Origin: GCA-2733415 sp965178635
GTDB taxonomy: Bacteria; Bacteroidota; Bacteroidia; Flavobacteriales; Flavobacteriaceae
Direction: 5' to 3'
Assembly: GCA_965178635.1 (NCBI GenBank)
Contig: CBCXVT010000003.1
Span: forward strand, 168,625-232,624
Length of the DNA: 64,000 bases
A program made the translations under genes and the position numbers. The first letter of the stretch is position 1; every line of letters begins with the position of its first letter. Below the pieces are notes generated by a model. It made no database searches and was not told the DNA's origin. It was given only the letters and a program-made list of their open reading frames with translations. Below, in pieces: positions 1 through 9,135 of the stretch.

Positions 1-614
1 TTTCCTTTTAAAATTTCACGTATCGCAGTAATTTGATTATTATAAGATTCTTGTGTTTGTAAGCCTTCACAACCACCTTTGCAATTTTTTAAATGGTATT
101 CTAAACAAACTTTAAATTTTCCGGAACTGATATTCTCCTGACTCAATTGATAATTACAGGTTCGTAACGGATACAAACCTTTTATCAAATCTAATAACGT
201 GCGAACCGTTTTTTGACTGGTGTATGGTCCAAAATATTCTGAACCATCTTTAATCACACGACGTGTAGAAAACACCCTCGGAAAAGCTTCATTTTTAATA
301 CATATCCACGGATAGGTTTTACCATCTTTTAACAGCACATTATAACGCGGCTGGTATTTTTTTATAAGATTATTTTCTAACAGTAACGCATCAGTTTCTG
401 TAGCAACAACAATGTGTTTGATACTGACAATTTTCTTTACCAGCACTCCCGTTTTTGCGTTATCGTGGTTTTTGGTAAAATATGATGATACTCGTTTTTT
501 TAAATTTTTAGCCTTACCAACATAAAGAATTTTATCATCTTTATCATAATACTGATACACCCCTGGTTCCTGAGGTAATAAGTGTACTTGGAGTTTTAAG
601 GCTTCTGTCATCAT
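1..614 (-). CDS. uvrC: UvrABC excinuclease subunit C, N-terminal part (runs off window)
   Basis: UvrC is the incision subunit of nucleotide excision repair and cuts on both sides of the lesion marked by UvrAB. Only the first ~204 residues are here; the reading frame is open to the left edge. The GIY-YIG nuclease domain is visible: the GVY triad near residue 18, the YVGKAKNLKKR block near residues 31-41, and a later cysteine-rich CKGGCEG stretch typical of the family. Two adjacent ATG codons (614 and 611) could start it; the upstream one is used here. No frame break is seen in this part. Confidence 0.93.
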   Translation of the reverse strand, partial: MMTEALKLQVHLLPQEPGVYQYYDKDDKILYVGKAKNLKKRVSSYFTKNHDNAKTGVLVKKIVSIKHIVVATETDALLLENNLIKKYQPRYNVLLKDGKTYPWICIKNEAFPRVFSTRRVIKDGSEYFGPYTSQKTVRTLLDLIKGLYPLRTCNYQLSQENISSGKFKVCLEYHLKNCKGGCEGLQTQESYNNQITAIREILKG

Positions 615-649
615 CTTTTGGCAAACTTATTAAAGATTGTAAGTAGTAT

Positions 650-928
650 TTATAAACTACTTAATTTCATTTCTAAAATTTCATTCTTCGTTTCTAGATT
701 GCCTATCTGAATATTTAAAATTTCAATCTCTTTATCTTTATTACTTAACTTTAAATCTATTAATTCAAATCTTTCTTTAATATTTGTATAGATAGAGTTA
801 GAATCATTTATTACTTGTGTTAAAAGTTTTGTCTTGTCTTTCTTCACTTCATTAATTAAACTTAACTCATCAACTTCTTTCTGTAAATCTAAAAGAGCTA
901 ATTCAAGTTTTGTTATACGTTCCTTCAT
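650..928 (-). CDS. Small coiled-coil protein of unknown function
   Basis: A 92-residue highly charged protein (Lys/Glu/Asp/Leu/Ile) with heptad-like spacing of hydrophobic residues along its whole length, so probably one long coiled coil. It has no signal peptide, membrane segment or cysteine. It lies upstream of uvrC on the same strand with a gap of about 35 bases, so cotranscription is possible. I do not recognise a family; a SlyX-like or structural role would be a guess. The reading frame and the even heptads support a real gene. Confidence 0.6.
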   Translation of the reverse strand: MKERITKLELALLDLQKEVDELSLINEVKKDKTKLLTQVINDSNSIYTNIKERFELIDLKLSNKDKEIEILNIQIGNLETKNEILEMKLSSL

Positions 929-1054
929 CTATTTTAATTTTTAATTCTTTAAGTAAGCAGATACAAGACAAAAATAAGGAAATATATAACACCATTTTCT
1001 CAGGTTTACCAAAGTTAAATAATTGTCTTATTTTTATGTACTAAACTAATATAT

Positions 1055-1462
1055 ATGAATTCAACAGTTAAAAATATCTTGGCCGTAATTGCTGGTATCG
1101 GAGTGGGTATGGTCGTGAATATGGGACTCATTATGATAAGTAGTTCACTAATTCCACCACCAGAAGGCATAGACAATACCACAATGGAAGGTTTAAAAGC
1201 CGGTATGCATTTATTTGAACCCAAACATTTTATCATGCCGTTTTTAGCACATGCATTGGGAACATTAGCTGGAGCATTTGTAGTAGCTAAATTGGCTGCA
1301 TCACATCAACTAAAATTCGCTATCGGAATTGGTGTATTTTTCTTGTTAGGTGGTTTAGTAAATATTTTCATGTTACCCTCTCCTACTTGGTTTACCGTAT
1401 TAGATTTAGGTATGGCTTATATTCCTATGGGATGGTTAGCAGGAAAATTAGCCTCTAAATAA
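1055..1462 (+). CDS. Small four-helix membrane protein, unknown function
   Basis: A 135-residue hydrophobic protein with four likely membrane helices, roughly residues 7-28, 60-82, 87-106 and 112-130. Small and glycine/alanine-rich residues dominate the helices. The loop after helix 1 holds a PPPEGIDNTT segment. It is followed after two bases by a lipoprotein gene on the same strand, so the two are probably one transcript. No family or substrate can be assigned from sequence reading. Confidence 0.7.
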   Translation: MNSTVKNILAVIAGIGVGMVVNMGLIMISSSLIPPPEGIDNTTMEGLKAGMHLFEPKHFIMPFLAHALGTLAGAFVVAKLAASHQLKFAIGIGVFFLLGGLVNIFMLPSPTWFTVLDLGMAYIPMGWLAGKLASK

Positions 1463-1464
1463 TT

Positions 1465-1824
1465 ATGAAACACCTATTCTTACTCTGTTTTATACTAGTC
1501 CTGACTTCTTGCAAAAAACAAAATGAAACTGTTACTGTTAATCAAATCATTGAATTTAACAAAGAGAAATGGTTAATTCAAGATGGGTATACTTATCCTA
1601 ACAGAGATGGAATGTTACCCGTTTTATTTGCTAACGACACTTTAAAGAAATTAAAACGAGACGATATTTATAACTTACTAGGTGAGCCAAACCGTACGGA
1701 TAAGAACTACTTGTTTTACATTGTATCTCAACGACGTATTGGCTTTTTTCCATTGAACACTAAAACCTTAGTTGTTAAATTACAAGGCAATGACAGTTTA
1801 AATAAAGTTATGATTCACGAATAG
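1465..1824 (+). CDS. Small predicted lipoprotein
   Basis: A 119-residue protein with a short hydrophobic signal and a lipobox ending LTSC (Cys16), so it should be lipid-anchored after signal peptidase II cleavage. The mature part contains a segment (DDIYNLLGEPNRTD) resembling small SmpA/BamE-like or outer-membrane assembly lipoproteins, but this likeness is weak. It starts two bases after the membrane protein gene at 1055-1462. Function unknown. Confidence 0.7.
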   Translation: MKHLFLLCFILVLTSCKKQNETVTVNQIIEFNKEKWLIQDGYTYPNRDGMLPVLFANDTLKKLKRDDIYNLLGEPNRTDKNYLFYIVSQRRIGFFPLNTKTLVVKLQGNDSLNKVMIHE

Positions 1825-1825
1825 A

Positions 1826-1852
1826 TTGCTTTATCCTATTTTAATAACTTTG
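1826..1852 (+). promoter_or_regulatory. Candidate Bacteroidota promoter of the OYE gene
   Basis: A TAACTTTG -7 element (1845-1852) fits TAnnTTTG, with TTG at 1826-1828 as a possible -33 element. The start codon follows 28 bases later. Confidence 0.4.
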
Positions 1853-1880
1853 CACAGCAACCCTAATTACTTAAACTACT

Positions 1881-2960
1881 ATGGCTACTTCTCTAAATAC
1901 TCCTATAACATTTCCTTGTGGTAAAATCATGAAAAATAAATTCATGTTAGCACCATTAACTAACAAGCAAAGTTATGAAAACGGTATGCTTTCTGATGAT
2001 GAATTACATTGGTTAACCTTGAGGGCAAAAGGACAATTTGGGTTAGTAATGACTTGTGCATCTCATGTGCAAGAAATTGGTAAAGGCTTTGAAAGACAAT
2101 TAGGAATATTTTCTGATGCACATATAAAAGGGCATCAAAAACTAACCTCAGCTATTAAAGCATACGGTAGTTTAGCAGTTATACAGTTACACCATGCAGG
2201 TATGCGCTCACCAAAAGAATTAATTGATGGGGCGCCAGTTTGCCCTTCTGTAGATGAAAAAACGGGGTCACGAGCCTTATCTTTAGAGGAAGTTATTCAG
2301 TTAAAAACTGATTTTATTGGCGCGGCAATAAGAGCAAAAAAAAGCGGGTATGATGGTGTAGAAGTTCACGGTGCACACGGTTATATTTTAACGCAATTTT
2401 TAAGTAAAGAGATTAACCATCGTACTGATGCATACGGTGGAAGTTTAGAAAACAGAGCACGATTGTTATTTGAAATCGTTGATGGTATTCGTAACTCTTG
2501 TGGGCCTGATTTTTTAATTGGTGTGCGATTATCTCCTGAACGTTTCGGTATGGAACTTCAAGACATCAAAACGGTAAGTCAGCAATTGATTGATTCTGGT
2601 CAAATAGATTTCTTAGATATCTCTTTATGGGATAGTTTTAAACAACCTGAAGAAGAGCAACACGCCACAAAATCATTATTAGCACACTTTACAGAACTCA
2701 ACTTTAAAAACGTGTTATTTACCGTTGCTGGAAAAATATACAGCGGCCAAGATGTCAACAACATTATAGACGCTGGTGTAGATTTTGTAAGCATTGGTAA
2801 GTCTGCTATTTTACATCATGATTTTCCTGTAAAAGTTATGGAGAATCCTGATTTTAAACCCGTAGAAGTTCCTGTAACAAAAAGCCATTTACGACAAGAA
2901 GGTTTAGGTGAGGATTTCATCACTTATATGAAAAAATGGGAAGGCTTTGTAGCTGATTAA
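1881..2960 (+). CDS. NADH:flavin oxidoreductase, Old Yellow Enzyme family
   Basis: A 359-residue FMN-dependent TIM-barrel oxidoreductase that reduces activated C=C bonds or other electrophiles with NAD(P)H; the true substrate is unknown. Family marks are the N-terminal APLTN block, the HGAHGYILTQF motif in the middle and NHRTDAYGGSLENR just after it, which line the flavin and substrate site, followed by GVRLSPE and, near the C-terminus, SIGKSAI. It is monocistronic with its own candidate promoter. Its stop overlaps the stop of the convergent tex gene in a shared TTAA (2957-2960), and no terminator hairpin separates them. Confidence 0.9.
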   Translation: MATSLNTPITFPCGKIMKNKFMLAPLTNKQSYENGMLSDDELHWLTLRAKGQFGLVMTCASHVQEIGKGFERQLGIFSDAHIKGHQKLTSAIKAYGSLAVIQLHHAGMRSPKELIDGAPVCPSVDEKTGSRALSLEEVIQLKTDFIGAAIRAKKSGYDGVEVHGAHGYILTQFLSKEINHRTDAYGGSLENRARLLFEIVDGIRNSCGPDFLIGVRLSPERFGMELQDIKTVSQQLIDSGQIDFLDISLWDSFKQPEEEQHATKSLLAHFTELNFKNVLFTVAGKIYSGQDVNNIIDAGVDFVSIGKSAILHHDFPVKVMENPDFKPVEVPVTKSHLRQEGLGEDFITYMKKWEGFVAD

Positions 2961-5083
2961 TCCACCATACTCAATTGTATTCTACCACGTTGCTCGTCAA
3001 CTTCAATAACTTTAACCATTACGTGTTGGTTTAATTGTACAATATCATTAGGGTCGGACACATATTTCTGTGCCAATTTTGACACATGTACTAAACCACT
3101 TTGCTTGATACCAATATCAACAAAACAACCAAAATTGGTGATGTTATTGACAATTCCGGGTACACGCATGCCTACTTTTACATCTTCTATTTTATTTAAA
3201 TCGGCCGCAAATTCGAATACTTTTGCTTTTTGTCTTGGATCAACACCTGGCTTTTCTAATTCTTGAATAATGTCTTTTAAAGTTGGCATTCCAATAGCAT
3301 CGGTACAATAGTTGTCCAACGGAATTTTTAAAATCAGTTGCTTATCACCTATCAAATCTGATAAACTCACCTTTAAATCTTTTGCCATTTGTTCCACCAA
3401 CTTGTAACGTTCTGGATGAACAGCAGAATTATCTAACGGATGTTTTCCATCGATAATTCGCATAAAACCTGCTGATTGCTCAAAAGCTTTAGGCCCTAAA
3501 CGTGGGATTTTCTTCAGTTCAGCACGCGATTGAATACTCCCGTGTTCCGATCTGTATTTTACAATATTTTCTGCAATGGTAGTTCCAATTCCAGACACAT
3601 AACTCAGTAAAGGCGCGCTAGCCGTATTGACATTTACACCAATGGTATTCACACAGCTCATAACCACAATATCCAATTCGTTTTTCAATTTGGTCTGATC
3701 AACATCATGTTGGTATTGCCCTACTCCTATTGATTTCGGGTCTATTTTTACCAACTCCGCTAAAGGATCTGCTAAACGTCTCCCTATTGACACAGCGCCC
3801 CTAACAGTAACATCATAATCAGGAAACTCTGAGCGTGCCAATTTTGACGCTGAGTACACTGAAGCTCCTGCCTCATTAACCACAAACACTTGTACGTCTT
3901 TATCTAAATATAACTTCTTAATAAAGGCTTCCGTTTCTCTTGATGCTGTTCCGTTTCCTATAGCAATAGCTTCAATTTTATAAGCATTCACTAAAGACTT
4001 TATTTTTTTTAACGCTTCCGTTTCTTTTTTCTGTGGCGCATGTGGATAGATGGTTTCATTGTGTTTTAAATCGCCGTTTTCATCTAAACAGACTACTTTA
4101 CAACCACTTCTAAAACCAGGATCTAAGGCTAAAATTCGCTTTTCACCTAACGGCGCTCCTAATAATAACTGACGCAAATTATTTGAAAATACTTGAATAG
4201 CTTTGTCGTCTGCTTTTTCTTTGGCTGTTTTTAAAACTTCATTACTAATAGCTGGTTGTAATAAGCGTTTATAGGCGTCTTCAATAGCTATAAATATTTG
4301 ATTGGCGCAAGATTCTGTGCCAGTTTTTACAACGGTATTATCAATAACATCTAAAGCCTCTTCTTTATCTACATCTACTTTTAAACGTACAAACCCTTCA
4401 TTCTGCGCACGTAAAATGGCTAACAATCTGTGTGAAGGCGCTTTGTCTAAAGGTTCATTCCAATCAAAATACTGTTGGTATTTCTGTGCTTTGTCGTCGT
4501 CTTTTTTTGTTTTTATAAGTGTAGATCCAATGACAGATTTACGTTGGTACATACGACGGACTTTCTGACGTACAAACTCATTTTCATTCACCCACTCTGC
4601 AATAATATCTTGAGCACCTTGAAGCGCTTCATCGCTAGTTTTAACTGCTCCTTTTTTAAAACGATTGGCTGCTAAAGTAATATCAGTCTCTTTTTGCGAC
4701 ATGATAATTTTTGCCAAAGGTTCTAAACCATTTTCGCGTGCTACTGACGCTTTTGTTTTTCGCTTTTTCTTAAATGGTAAATACAAATCTTCCAACTGTG
4801 TAAGAGAATCTGTCTTGGCTATTTTATGCTGTAGCTCCGAGGTTAACAAACCTTGTTCTTCTATAGCTTTTAGAATGGTGCTTTTTCGTTTTTCTAAATC
4901 TTCAAATAGGGTTTTATATTTTACAATGTCACCAATCTGAACCTCATCTAAATTACCCGTCATTTCCTTTCTATATCTTGATATAAAAGGAATAGTTGCA
5001 TCCTCGTTTAGTAATTTAATGGTATTAGCAACGCTTTTCTCTGCTAATTGCGTGGCTTTTATAATGTATTGAAGTGTATTCAT
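2957..5083 (-). CDS. tex: Tex-family RNA-binding transcription accessory protein
   Basis: A 708-residue cytosolic nucleic-acid-binding protein of the Tex/YhgF family, linked to transcription and RNA metabolism. Domain order is as expected: an N-terminal helical Tex region (about 1-190), a YqgF/RNase H-like domain with ALDPGFRSG near residue 320, helix-hairpin-helix repeats including VSGIGTTIAENIVKYR near residue 500, and a C-terminal S1 domain (about 630-705, GIVNNITNFGCFVDIG). Length is slightly below the usual 720-780 residues. It converges on the OYE gene with a four-base stop overlap. Confidence 0.93.
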   Translation of the reverse strand: MNTLQYIIKATQLAEKSVANTIKLLNEDATIPFISRYRKEMTGNLDEVQIGDIVKYKTLFEDLEKRKSTILKAIEEQGLLTSELQHKIAKTDSLTQLEDLYLPFKKKRKTKASVARENGLEPLAKIIMSQKETDITLAANRFKKGAVKTSDEALQGAQDIIAEWVNENEFVRQKVRRMYQRKSVIGSTLIKTKKDDDKAQKYQQYFDWNEPLDKAPSHRLLAILRAQNEGFVRLKVDVDKEEALDVIDNTVVKTGTESCANQIFIAIEDAYKRLLQPAISNEVLKTAKEKADDKAIQVFSNNLRQLLLGAPLGEKRILALDPGFRSGCKVVCLDENGDLKHNETIYPHAPQKKETEALKKIKSLVNAYKIEAIAIGNGTASRETEAFIKKLYLDKDVQVFVVNEAGASVYSASKLARSEFPDYDVTVRGAVSIGRRLADPLAELVKIDPKSIGVGQYQHDVDQTKLKNELDIVVMSCVNTIGVNVNTASAPLLSYVSGIGTTIAENIVKYRSEHGSIQSRAELKKIPRLGPKAFEQSAGFMRIIDGKHPLDNSAVHPERYKLVEQMAKDLKVSLSDLIGDKQLILKIPLDNYCTDAIGMPTLKDIIQELEKPGVDPRQKAKVFEFAADLNKIEDVKVGMRVPGIVNNITNFGCFVDIGIKQSGLVHVSKLAQKYVSDPNDIVQLNQHVMVKVIEVDEQRGRIQLSMVD

Positions 5084-5160
5084 TTCTGAATATAATTTAT
5101 ATAGCTAACGCTTTAAAAAAAAGCGTTGCTTAAGTTTTTTAATTTAATAAATAATCAAGG

Positions 5161-5829
5161 TTATTTCCCTTCCACAATCACAACAATCTCCCCTTTCGGG
5201 GCTTTGTTTTCAAAATGGGTTAAAACTTCTTTTGCTGTTCCTCTAACGGTTTCTTCGTATAATTTTGATAACTCACGAGATACAGATACTTGACGTTCTT
5301 CACCAAAATATTCGCAGAAATGCCCTAACGTTTTTACCAGTTTATGTGGTGACTCATAGATAATCATGGTTCGGGTTTCTACTGCTAACAATTTAAACCG
5401 TGTTTGACGTCCTTTTTTAACAGGTAAAAACCCTTCAAACACAAACTTATCATTTGGTAAACCAGAATTAACTAAAGCTGGCACAAAAGCAGTTGCTCCT
5501 GGTAAACAATCTACCGGAATACCTTCTTTCACACAGGCACGCGTTAATAAAAATCCTGGATCTGAAATAGCTGGTGTTCCAGCATCTGAAATTAAGGCAA
5601 TGGTTTGTCCGGCTTTTAATTTTTGCAACACACTTTCCACCATTCTATGCTCATTATGCATGTGATGCGATTGCATGTGTGTTGAAATTTCGAAATGCTT
5701 TAAGAGCTTACCAGAAGTTCTGGTGTCTTCAGCTAAAATTAAATCGACTTCTTTTAGCACACGTATGGCTCTAAAAGTCATGTCTTCTAAATTACCAATA
5801 GGTGTTGGTACTAGATATAATTTACTCAT
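5161..5829 (-). CDS. rsmI: 16S rRNA (cytidine1402-2'-O)-methyltransferase RsmI
   Basis: A 222-residue tetrapyrrole-methylase-fold enzyme that transfers a methyl group from SAM to the ribose of C1402 in 16S rRNA. The N-terminal PTPIGNLEDMTFRA motif, EDTRTSGKLL near residue 36 and ISDAGTPAISDPG near residue 80 identify RsmI. Its ATG shares one base with the stop of the upstream gene (TAATG at 5827-5831), so translation of the two is probably coupled. Length is normal for Bacteroidota, where the protein lacks the long C-terminal tail of the E. coli enzyme. Confidence 0.94.
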   Translation of the reverse strand: MSKLYLVPTPIGNLEDMTFRAIRVLKEVDLILAEDTRTSGKLLKHFEISTHMQSHHMHNEHRMVESVLQKLKAGQTIALISDAGTPAISDPGFLLTRACVKEGIPVDCLPGATAFVPALVNSGLPNDKFVFEGFLPVKKGRQTRFKLLAVETRTMIIYESPHKLVKTLGHFCEYFGEERQVSVSRELSKLYEETVRGTAKEVLTHFENKAPKGEIVVIVEGK

Positions 5830-6569
5830 TAATATTTTCCTTCAATAAATGATATTAAACGCTCTTCGTAAGCTTCTTTTCCTGCCCAGTTATTGTACTC
5901 TGGTTTCACCATACCATTTAAAAACTCTAAAGCTTCTAACTCGCTATTTAGCGTATTTAGTTGTGAAATCACACGATTAAAATCTTCTGTACTGCCATTA
6001 AATAAATGTTTAACGAATGCTATTCTATCATTTAACCCAATGGTAATGCCTTTTTTTAATCGGTCATTTAACGACCCTGATTTTGGCGCTTCTTCTATAT
6101 CTTTTTGAGTTGGCGCCACATCTTCCATGTCATTCTTAGCAATATCTAAAGGCTCCGTAATCGTTTCAAACAACTGATCTACTTGTTGAGTTTCTTGTGG
6201 CATTTGCGCTACAATATCAATCATCTTTTCTGTTGCAGGCTCCACATATAATTCTTCATCAGACACAAATAAATTTTCATCTAAAGTCGATAACATGTCA
6301 GAATCATCAATTACTGGTTGTTCCTCAGTTACATTGTTTACTTCCTTTTCTTGAGCAGGCATTTCTTCTACAACTACCTTTTTTTCAACGATAACAACTT
6401 CTTTTTCAGCTGTCTCTTCTGATAAATTTGAATTTACAAATTCTAAAACTGTTAATTTTTCATACAATTTCTGTGCTAAGTGTTGTAATTCGGAAACAGA
6501 AACATTATTGGGTGTTTCTAGAATTTTTTCTGCTAATAGGTTTAAGTCTGATTTAAGTAAATTTTTCAT
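5829..6569 (-). CDS. Acidic uncharacterised protein coupled to rsmI
   Basis: A 246-residue protein in three parts: a helical N-terminus (1-55), a very acidic Glu/Val/Pro-rich low-complexity middle (about 60-150, likely disordered), and a folded helical C-terminal block (about 160-246) containing IGLNDRIAFVKHLFNGS and a terminal FIEGKY. The C-terminal block resembles a helical segment common in Bacteroidota hypothetical proteins, from memory only. No signal peptide or membrane segment. It overlaps the rsmI start by one base and is divergent from tdk. Function unknown. Confidence 0.75.
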   Translation of the reverse strand: MKNLLKSDLNLLAEKILETPNNVSVSELQHLAQKLYEKLTVLEFVNSNLSEETAEKEVVIVEKKVVVEEMPAQEKEVNNVTEEQPVIDDSDMLSTLDENLFVSDEELYVEPATEKMIDIVAQMPQETQQVDQLFETITEPLDIAKNDMEDVAPTQKDIEEAPKSGSLNDRLKKGITIGLNDRIAFVKHLFNGSTEDFNRVISQLNTLNSELEALEFLNGMVKPEYNNWAGKEAYEERLISFIEGKY

Positions 6570-6692
6570 TGCTAATTAAGACGTGTTTTAATGCTACAAA
6601 TATGTTGAAAGATACTAAATTAAACGGAAATTAAAGGATAATTATTATTTTCAACCACAATTTATTACAATAAAGCTGCTTTAAAAATTACA

Positions 6693-6721
6693 TTTGAATA
6701 ACGTAAATTTATGTAGCTTTG
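6693..6721 (+). promoter_or_regulatory. Candidate tdk promoter
   Basis: TTTG at 6693-6696 and TAGCTTTG at 6714-6721 match the Bacteroidota -33 and -7 elements with a 17-base spacer; the tdk ATG lies 34 bases downstream. Confidence 0.5.
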
Positions 6722-6755
6722 TTGCATAGAGTACTATCCTTAATAAAACAAGAAC

Positions 6756-7379
6756 ATGTTTTTAGAAAACACGGTAAATCATAAAGAAAAATTTGGTTGG
6801 ATTGAAGTCGTTTGCGGGTCGATGTTTTCTGGTAAAACAGAAGAGTTAATCCGTCGACTAAAACGCGCACAATTTGCCAAACAACGTGTTGAAATTTTCA
6901 AACCAGCGATAGATACCAGATACGACGATGAAATGGTGGTGTCTCATGACTCTAATGAAATTCGCTCCACACCAGTCCCTGCCGCTGCAAATATCCCTAT
7001 CTTAGCAGATGGCTGCGATGTTGTTGGTATTGATGAAGCGCAGTTTTTTGATGATGAAATTGTAAAAATTTGCAATGATTTAGCCAATAAAGGTATTCGC
7101 GTTATTGTTGCTGGTTTAGATATGGATTTTAAAGGGAACCCGTTTGGTCCTATGCCAGCTTTAATGGCAACTGCAGAATATGTTACAAAAGTACATGCCG
7201 TTTGTACCAGAACAGGAAACTTAGCGCAATACAGTTACCGAAAAGCTACAGGGGATGCTATTGTGATGCTAGGAGAAACAGAAGAGTACGAACCTTTAAG
7301 TAGAGGGGCTTATTACAAAGCTATGCTTGAGGAAAAAATAAAAGATTTTGATGTAGATGCTGATGAGGTTAATTCATAA
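6756..7379 (+). CDS. tdk: Thymidine kinase (TK1 type)
   Basis: A 207-residue cytosolic salvage enzyme that phosphorylates thymidine with ATP. It has the P-loop GSMFSGKTEELIRR (about residues 22-35), the Walker B-like VVGIDEAQFFDD, and the GLDMDFKGNPFG segment of the thymidine pocket. The cysteine pairs that hold a structural zinc in many TK1 enzymes are missing: the lasso region reads HAVCTRTGNLAQYSYRK with one cysteine. Loss of these cysteines seems usual in Flavobacteriia, from memory. It is followed nine bases later by alr. Confidence 0.94.
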   Translation: MFLENTVNHKEKFGWIEVVCGSMFSGKTEELIRRLKRAQFAKQRVEIFKPAIDTRYDDEMVVSHDSNEIRSTPVPAAANIPILADGCDVVGIDEAQFFDDEIVKICNDLANKGIRVIVAGLDMDFKGNPFGPMPALMATAEYVTKVHAVCTRTGNLAQYSYRKATGDAIVMLGETEEYEPLSRGAYYKAMLEEKIKDFDVDADEVNS

Positions 7380-7387
7380 CACATACA

Positions 7388-8494
7388 ATGGCTAAAGCTC
7401 AAGAAACAATTTTAGAAATAAACTTATCCAAACTCAAACATAATTTTGAGTTCATTAAAAGTCGACTTAATAATAACACCAAAGTTATTGCTGTGGTAAA
7501 AGCTTTCGCTTACGGAAGTGACGCTGAAGCTATTGCCACTTATCTTCAAAATTTAAATGTTGATTATTTTGCTGTTGCTTATGTGAGTGAAGGTATTAAC
7601 TTAAGAAAAGCCGGAATTCATAAACCTATTTTGGTATTGCATCCGTTACCGGTAAGTTTTAAATTTTTAATAGACCATTGTTTAGAACCAAATTTATACA
7701 GCTTTAAAGTCTTAAATGAATTTATAGCGGTCGCAAATAGTTTAAAGCAAAACAACTATCCTGTACATTTAAAATTCAATACTGGTTTAAACAGACTAGG
7801 ATTTACATTAGAAGATATTCCAAAACTTACTGAATTAAGCAATACGCAATCTTCAATTCAGGTCAATTCTATATTTTCGCATTTGGCGGCTAGTGAAGAT
7901 TTAAATGAGCGTGAGTTTACAGAAAAACAAATCAACCGTTTCAAAGCAATTAAAACAGCTTTTGAAAACAACTCAAATCATAAGCCATTTTCACATTTGG
8001 CAAACACTTCGGGTATTCTTAATTATCCCGAAGCACATTTTGATGTTGTTCGTACAGGAATTGGCTTGTATGGTTTTGGAAATTCCGGAAATCACGATAA
8101 AAACCTCAAACCAATTGCAAGTTTAAAGTCTGTGATTTCTCAACTACATACTATTAAACAAGGCGGAAGTATTGGATATAACCGCGCATTTATTGCTACA
8201 AAAAACACTGTTACTGCAACAATCCCTATTGGTCATGCCGATGGCATTTCAAGACACTATGGAAACGGTAAAGGATTTGTATTCATTAACAACCAAAAAG
8301 CGTACATTATTGGAAATGTCTGCATGGATATGATTATGGTTGATGTTACAACCATTGATTGTCAAGAAGGTGATGAGGTAATTATTTACAACGGTGAACA
8401 TACTGCATCAGAATTTGCTGAAGCTGCAAATTCTATCTCGTATGAAATTATAACTGCAACATCACAACGTATAAAACGTGTATTTCGTCAATAA
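7388..8494 (+). CDS. alr: Alanine racemase
   Basis: A 368-residue PLP enzyme that makes D-alanine for peptidoglycan. The PLP lysine lies in AVVKAFAYGS near residue 38, and the catalytic tyrosine region is GYNRAFIATK near residue 262. It is stand-alone rather than fused to MurF, a fusion found in some Bacteroidota. It sits eight bases after tdk, so the two are likely cotranscribed. Confidence 0.93.
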   Translation: MAKAQETILEINLSKLKHNFEFIKSRLNNNTKVIAVVKAFAYGSDAEAIATYLQNLNVDYFAVAYVSEGINLRKAGIHKPILVLHPLPVSFKFLIDHCLEPNLYSFKVLNEFIAVANSLKQNNYPVHLKFNTGLNRLGFTLEDIPKLTELSNTQSSIQVNSIFSHLAASEDLNEREFTEKQINRFKAIKTAFENNSNHKPFSHLANTSGILNYPEAHFDVVRTGIGLYGFGNSGNHDKNLKPIASLKSVISQLHTIKQGGSIGYNRAFIATKNTVTATIPIGHADGISRHYGNGKGFVFINNQKAYIIGNVCMDMIMVDVTTIDCQEGDEVIIYNGEHTASEFAEAANSISYEIITATSQRIKRVFRQ

Positions 8495-8575
8495 GATGAC
8501 GAATTTAATCCTTTAAATTATTTATTTTCAAACTTTCTTGTAAATTCGTTTTTACTAACTAAATACATATAAATT

Positions 8576-8983
8576 ATGAGTATGATAAAAGAGTTTAAAG
8601 ATTTCGCAATGAAGGGAAATCTTGTCGATATTGCTGTAGGTTTTGTAATGGGTGCTGCTTTCAAAGAAGTGGTTAGTTCATTTACAGGCGGAATAGTTTC
8701 TCCTTTAATAGGTTTGATTTTCAACGCAGATTTCAAAGACTTAAAATACGTAGTTGTGGAAGGTGTAGCAAATGCCGAAGGTGTTATTGCAGGTGAAGTT
8801 GCCGTATTATGGGGTGCATTTGTTACAAATGTAATTGACTTTGTAATTGTTGCTTTCGTGATGTTTATGATTGTAAAAGCAGTTAATGCCATGAAGAAGA
8901 AAGAAGAGGAAGCTCCTGCGGCTCCAAAAGGACCATCTCAAGAAGAGTTATTAGGAGAAATCAGAGATTTGTTAAAAAAATAA
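8576..8983 (+). CDS. mscL: Large-conductance mechanosensitive channel MscL
   Basis: A 135-residue inner-membrane channel that opens under hypo-osmotic tension to release solutes. The N-terminus MIKEFKDFAMKGNLVDIAVGF and the following glycine/alanine-rich first helix are diagnostic, a second helix lies near residues 82-105, and the C-terminal amphipathic helix ends in EELLGEIRDLLKK. Start: ATG at 8576, with a second in-frame ATG at 8582 also possible. It is monocistronic and followed by a strong terminator. Confidence 0.95.
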   Translation: MSMIKEFKDFAMKGNLVDIAVGFVMGAAFKEVVSSFTGGIVSPLIGLIFNADFKDLKYVVVEGVANAEGVIAGEVAVLWGAFVTNVIDFVIVAFVMFMIVKAVNAMKKKEEEAPAAPKGPSQEELLGEIRDLLKK

Positions 8984-9003
8984 ACTCTTTTTAAAATAGT
9001 ATC

Positions 9004-9036
9004 AAAAGCCATTCATTACCTGAATGGCTTTTTTAT
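9004..9036 (+). terminator. Rho-independent terminator after mscL
   Basis: A 12-bp perfect stem (AAAAGCCATTCA paired with TGAATGGCTTTT), a five-base loop and a T run, 20 bases after the mscL stop. Confidence 0.9.
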
Positions 9037-9076
9037 GTCTTGCCAGTTCTAAACATTCTGTTAATTGAAAAAATAA

Positions 9077-9109
9077 TTGGCTGTCATATCACATTAATAC
9101 TTATTTTTG
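9077..9109 (+). promoter_or_regulatory. Candidate asd promoter
   Basis: TATTTTTG at 9102-9109 fits the -7 element TAnnTTTG; TTG at 9077-9079 is a possible -33 element. The asd ATG follows 26 bases later. Confidence 0.4.
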
Positions 9110-9135
9110 CTAGACTAATTTTTTAGCTTAAAACA

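Noticed and set aside
2957..2960. Shared TTAA stop of OYE and tex as a functional signal
   Set aside because: A four-base palindrome carrying both stops is expected by chance at tightly packed convergent genes.
4302..4940. Plus-strand frames inside tex
   Set aside because: Antisense shadows of a conserved gene with no family likeness; not counted as genes.
5106..5127. Hairpin AACGCTTT/AAGCGTT before rsmI as a terminator
   Set aside because: No T run follows the stem on the minus strand, so it is not a classical terminator.
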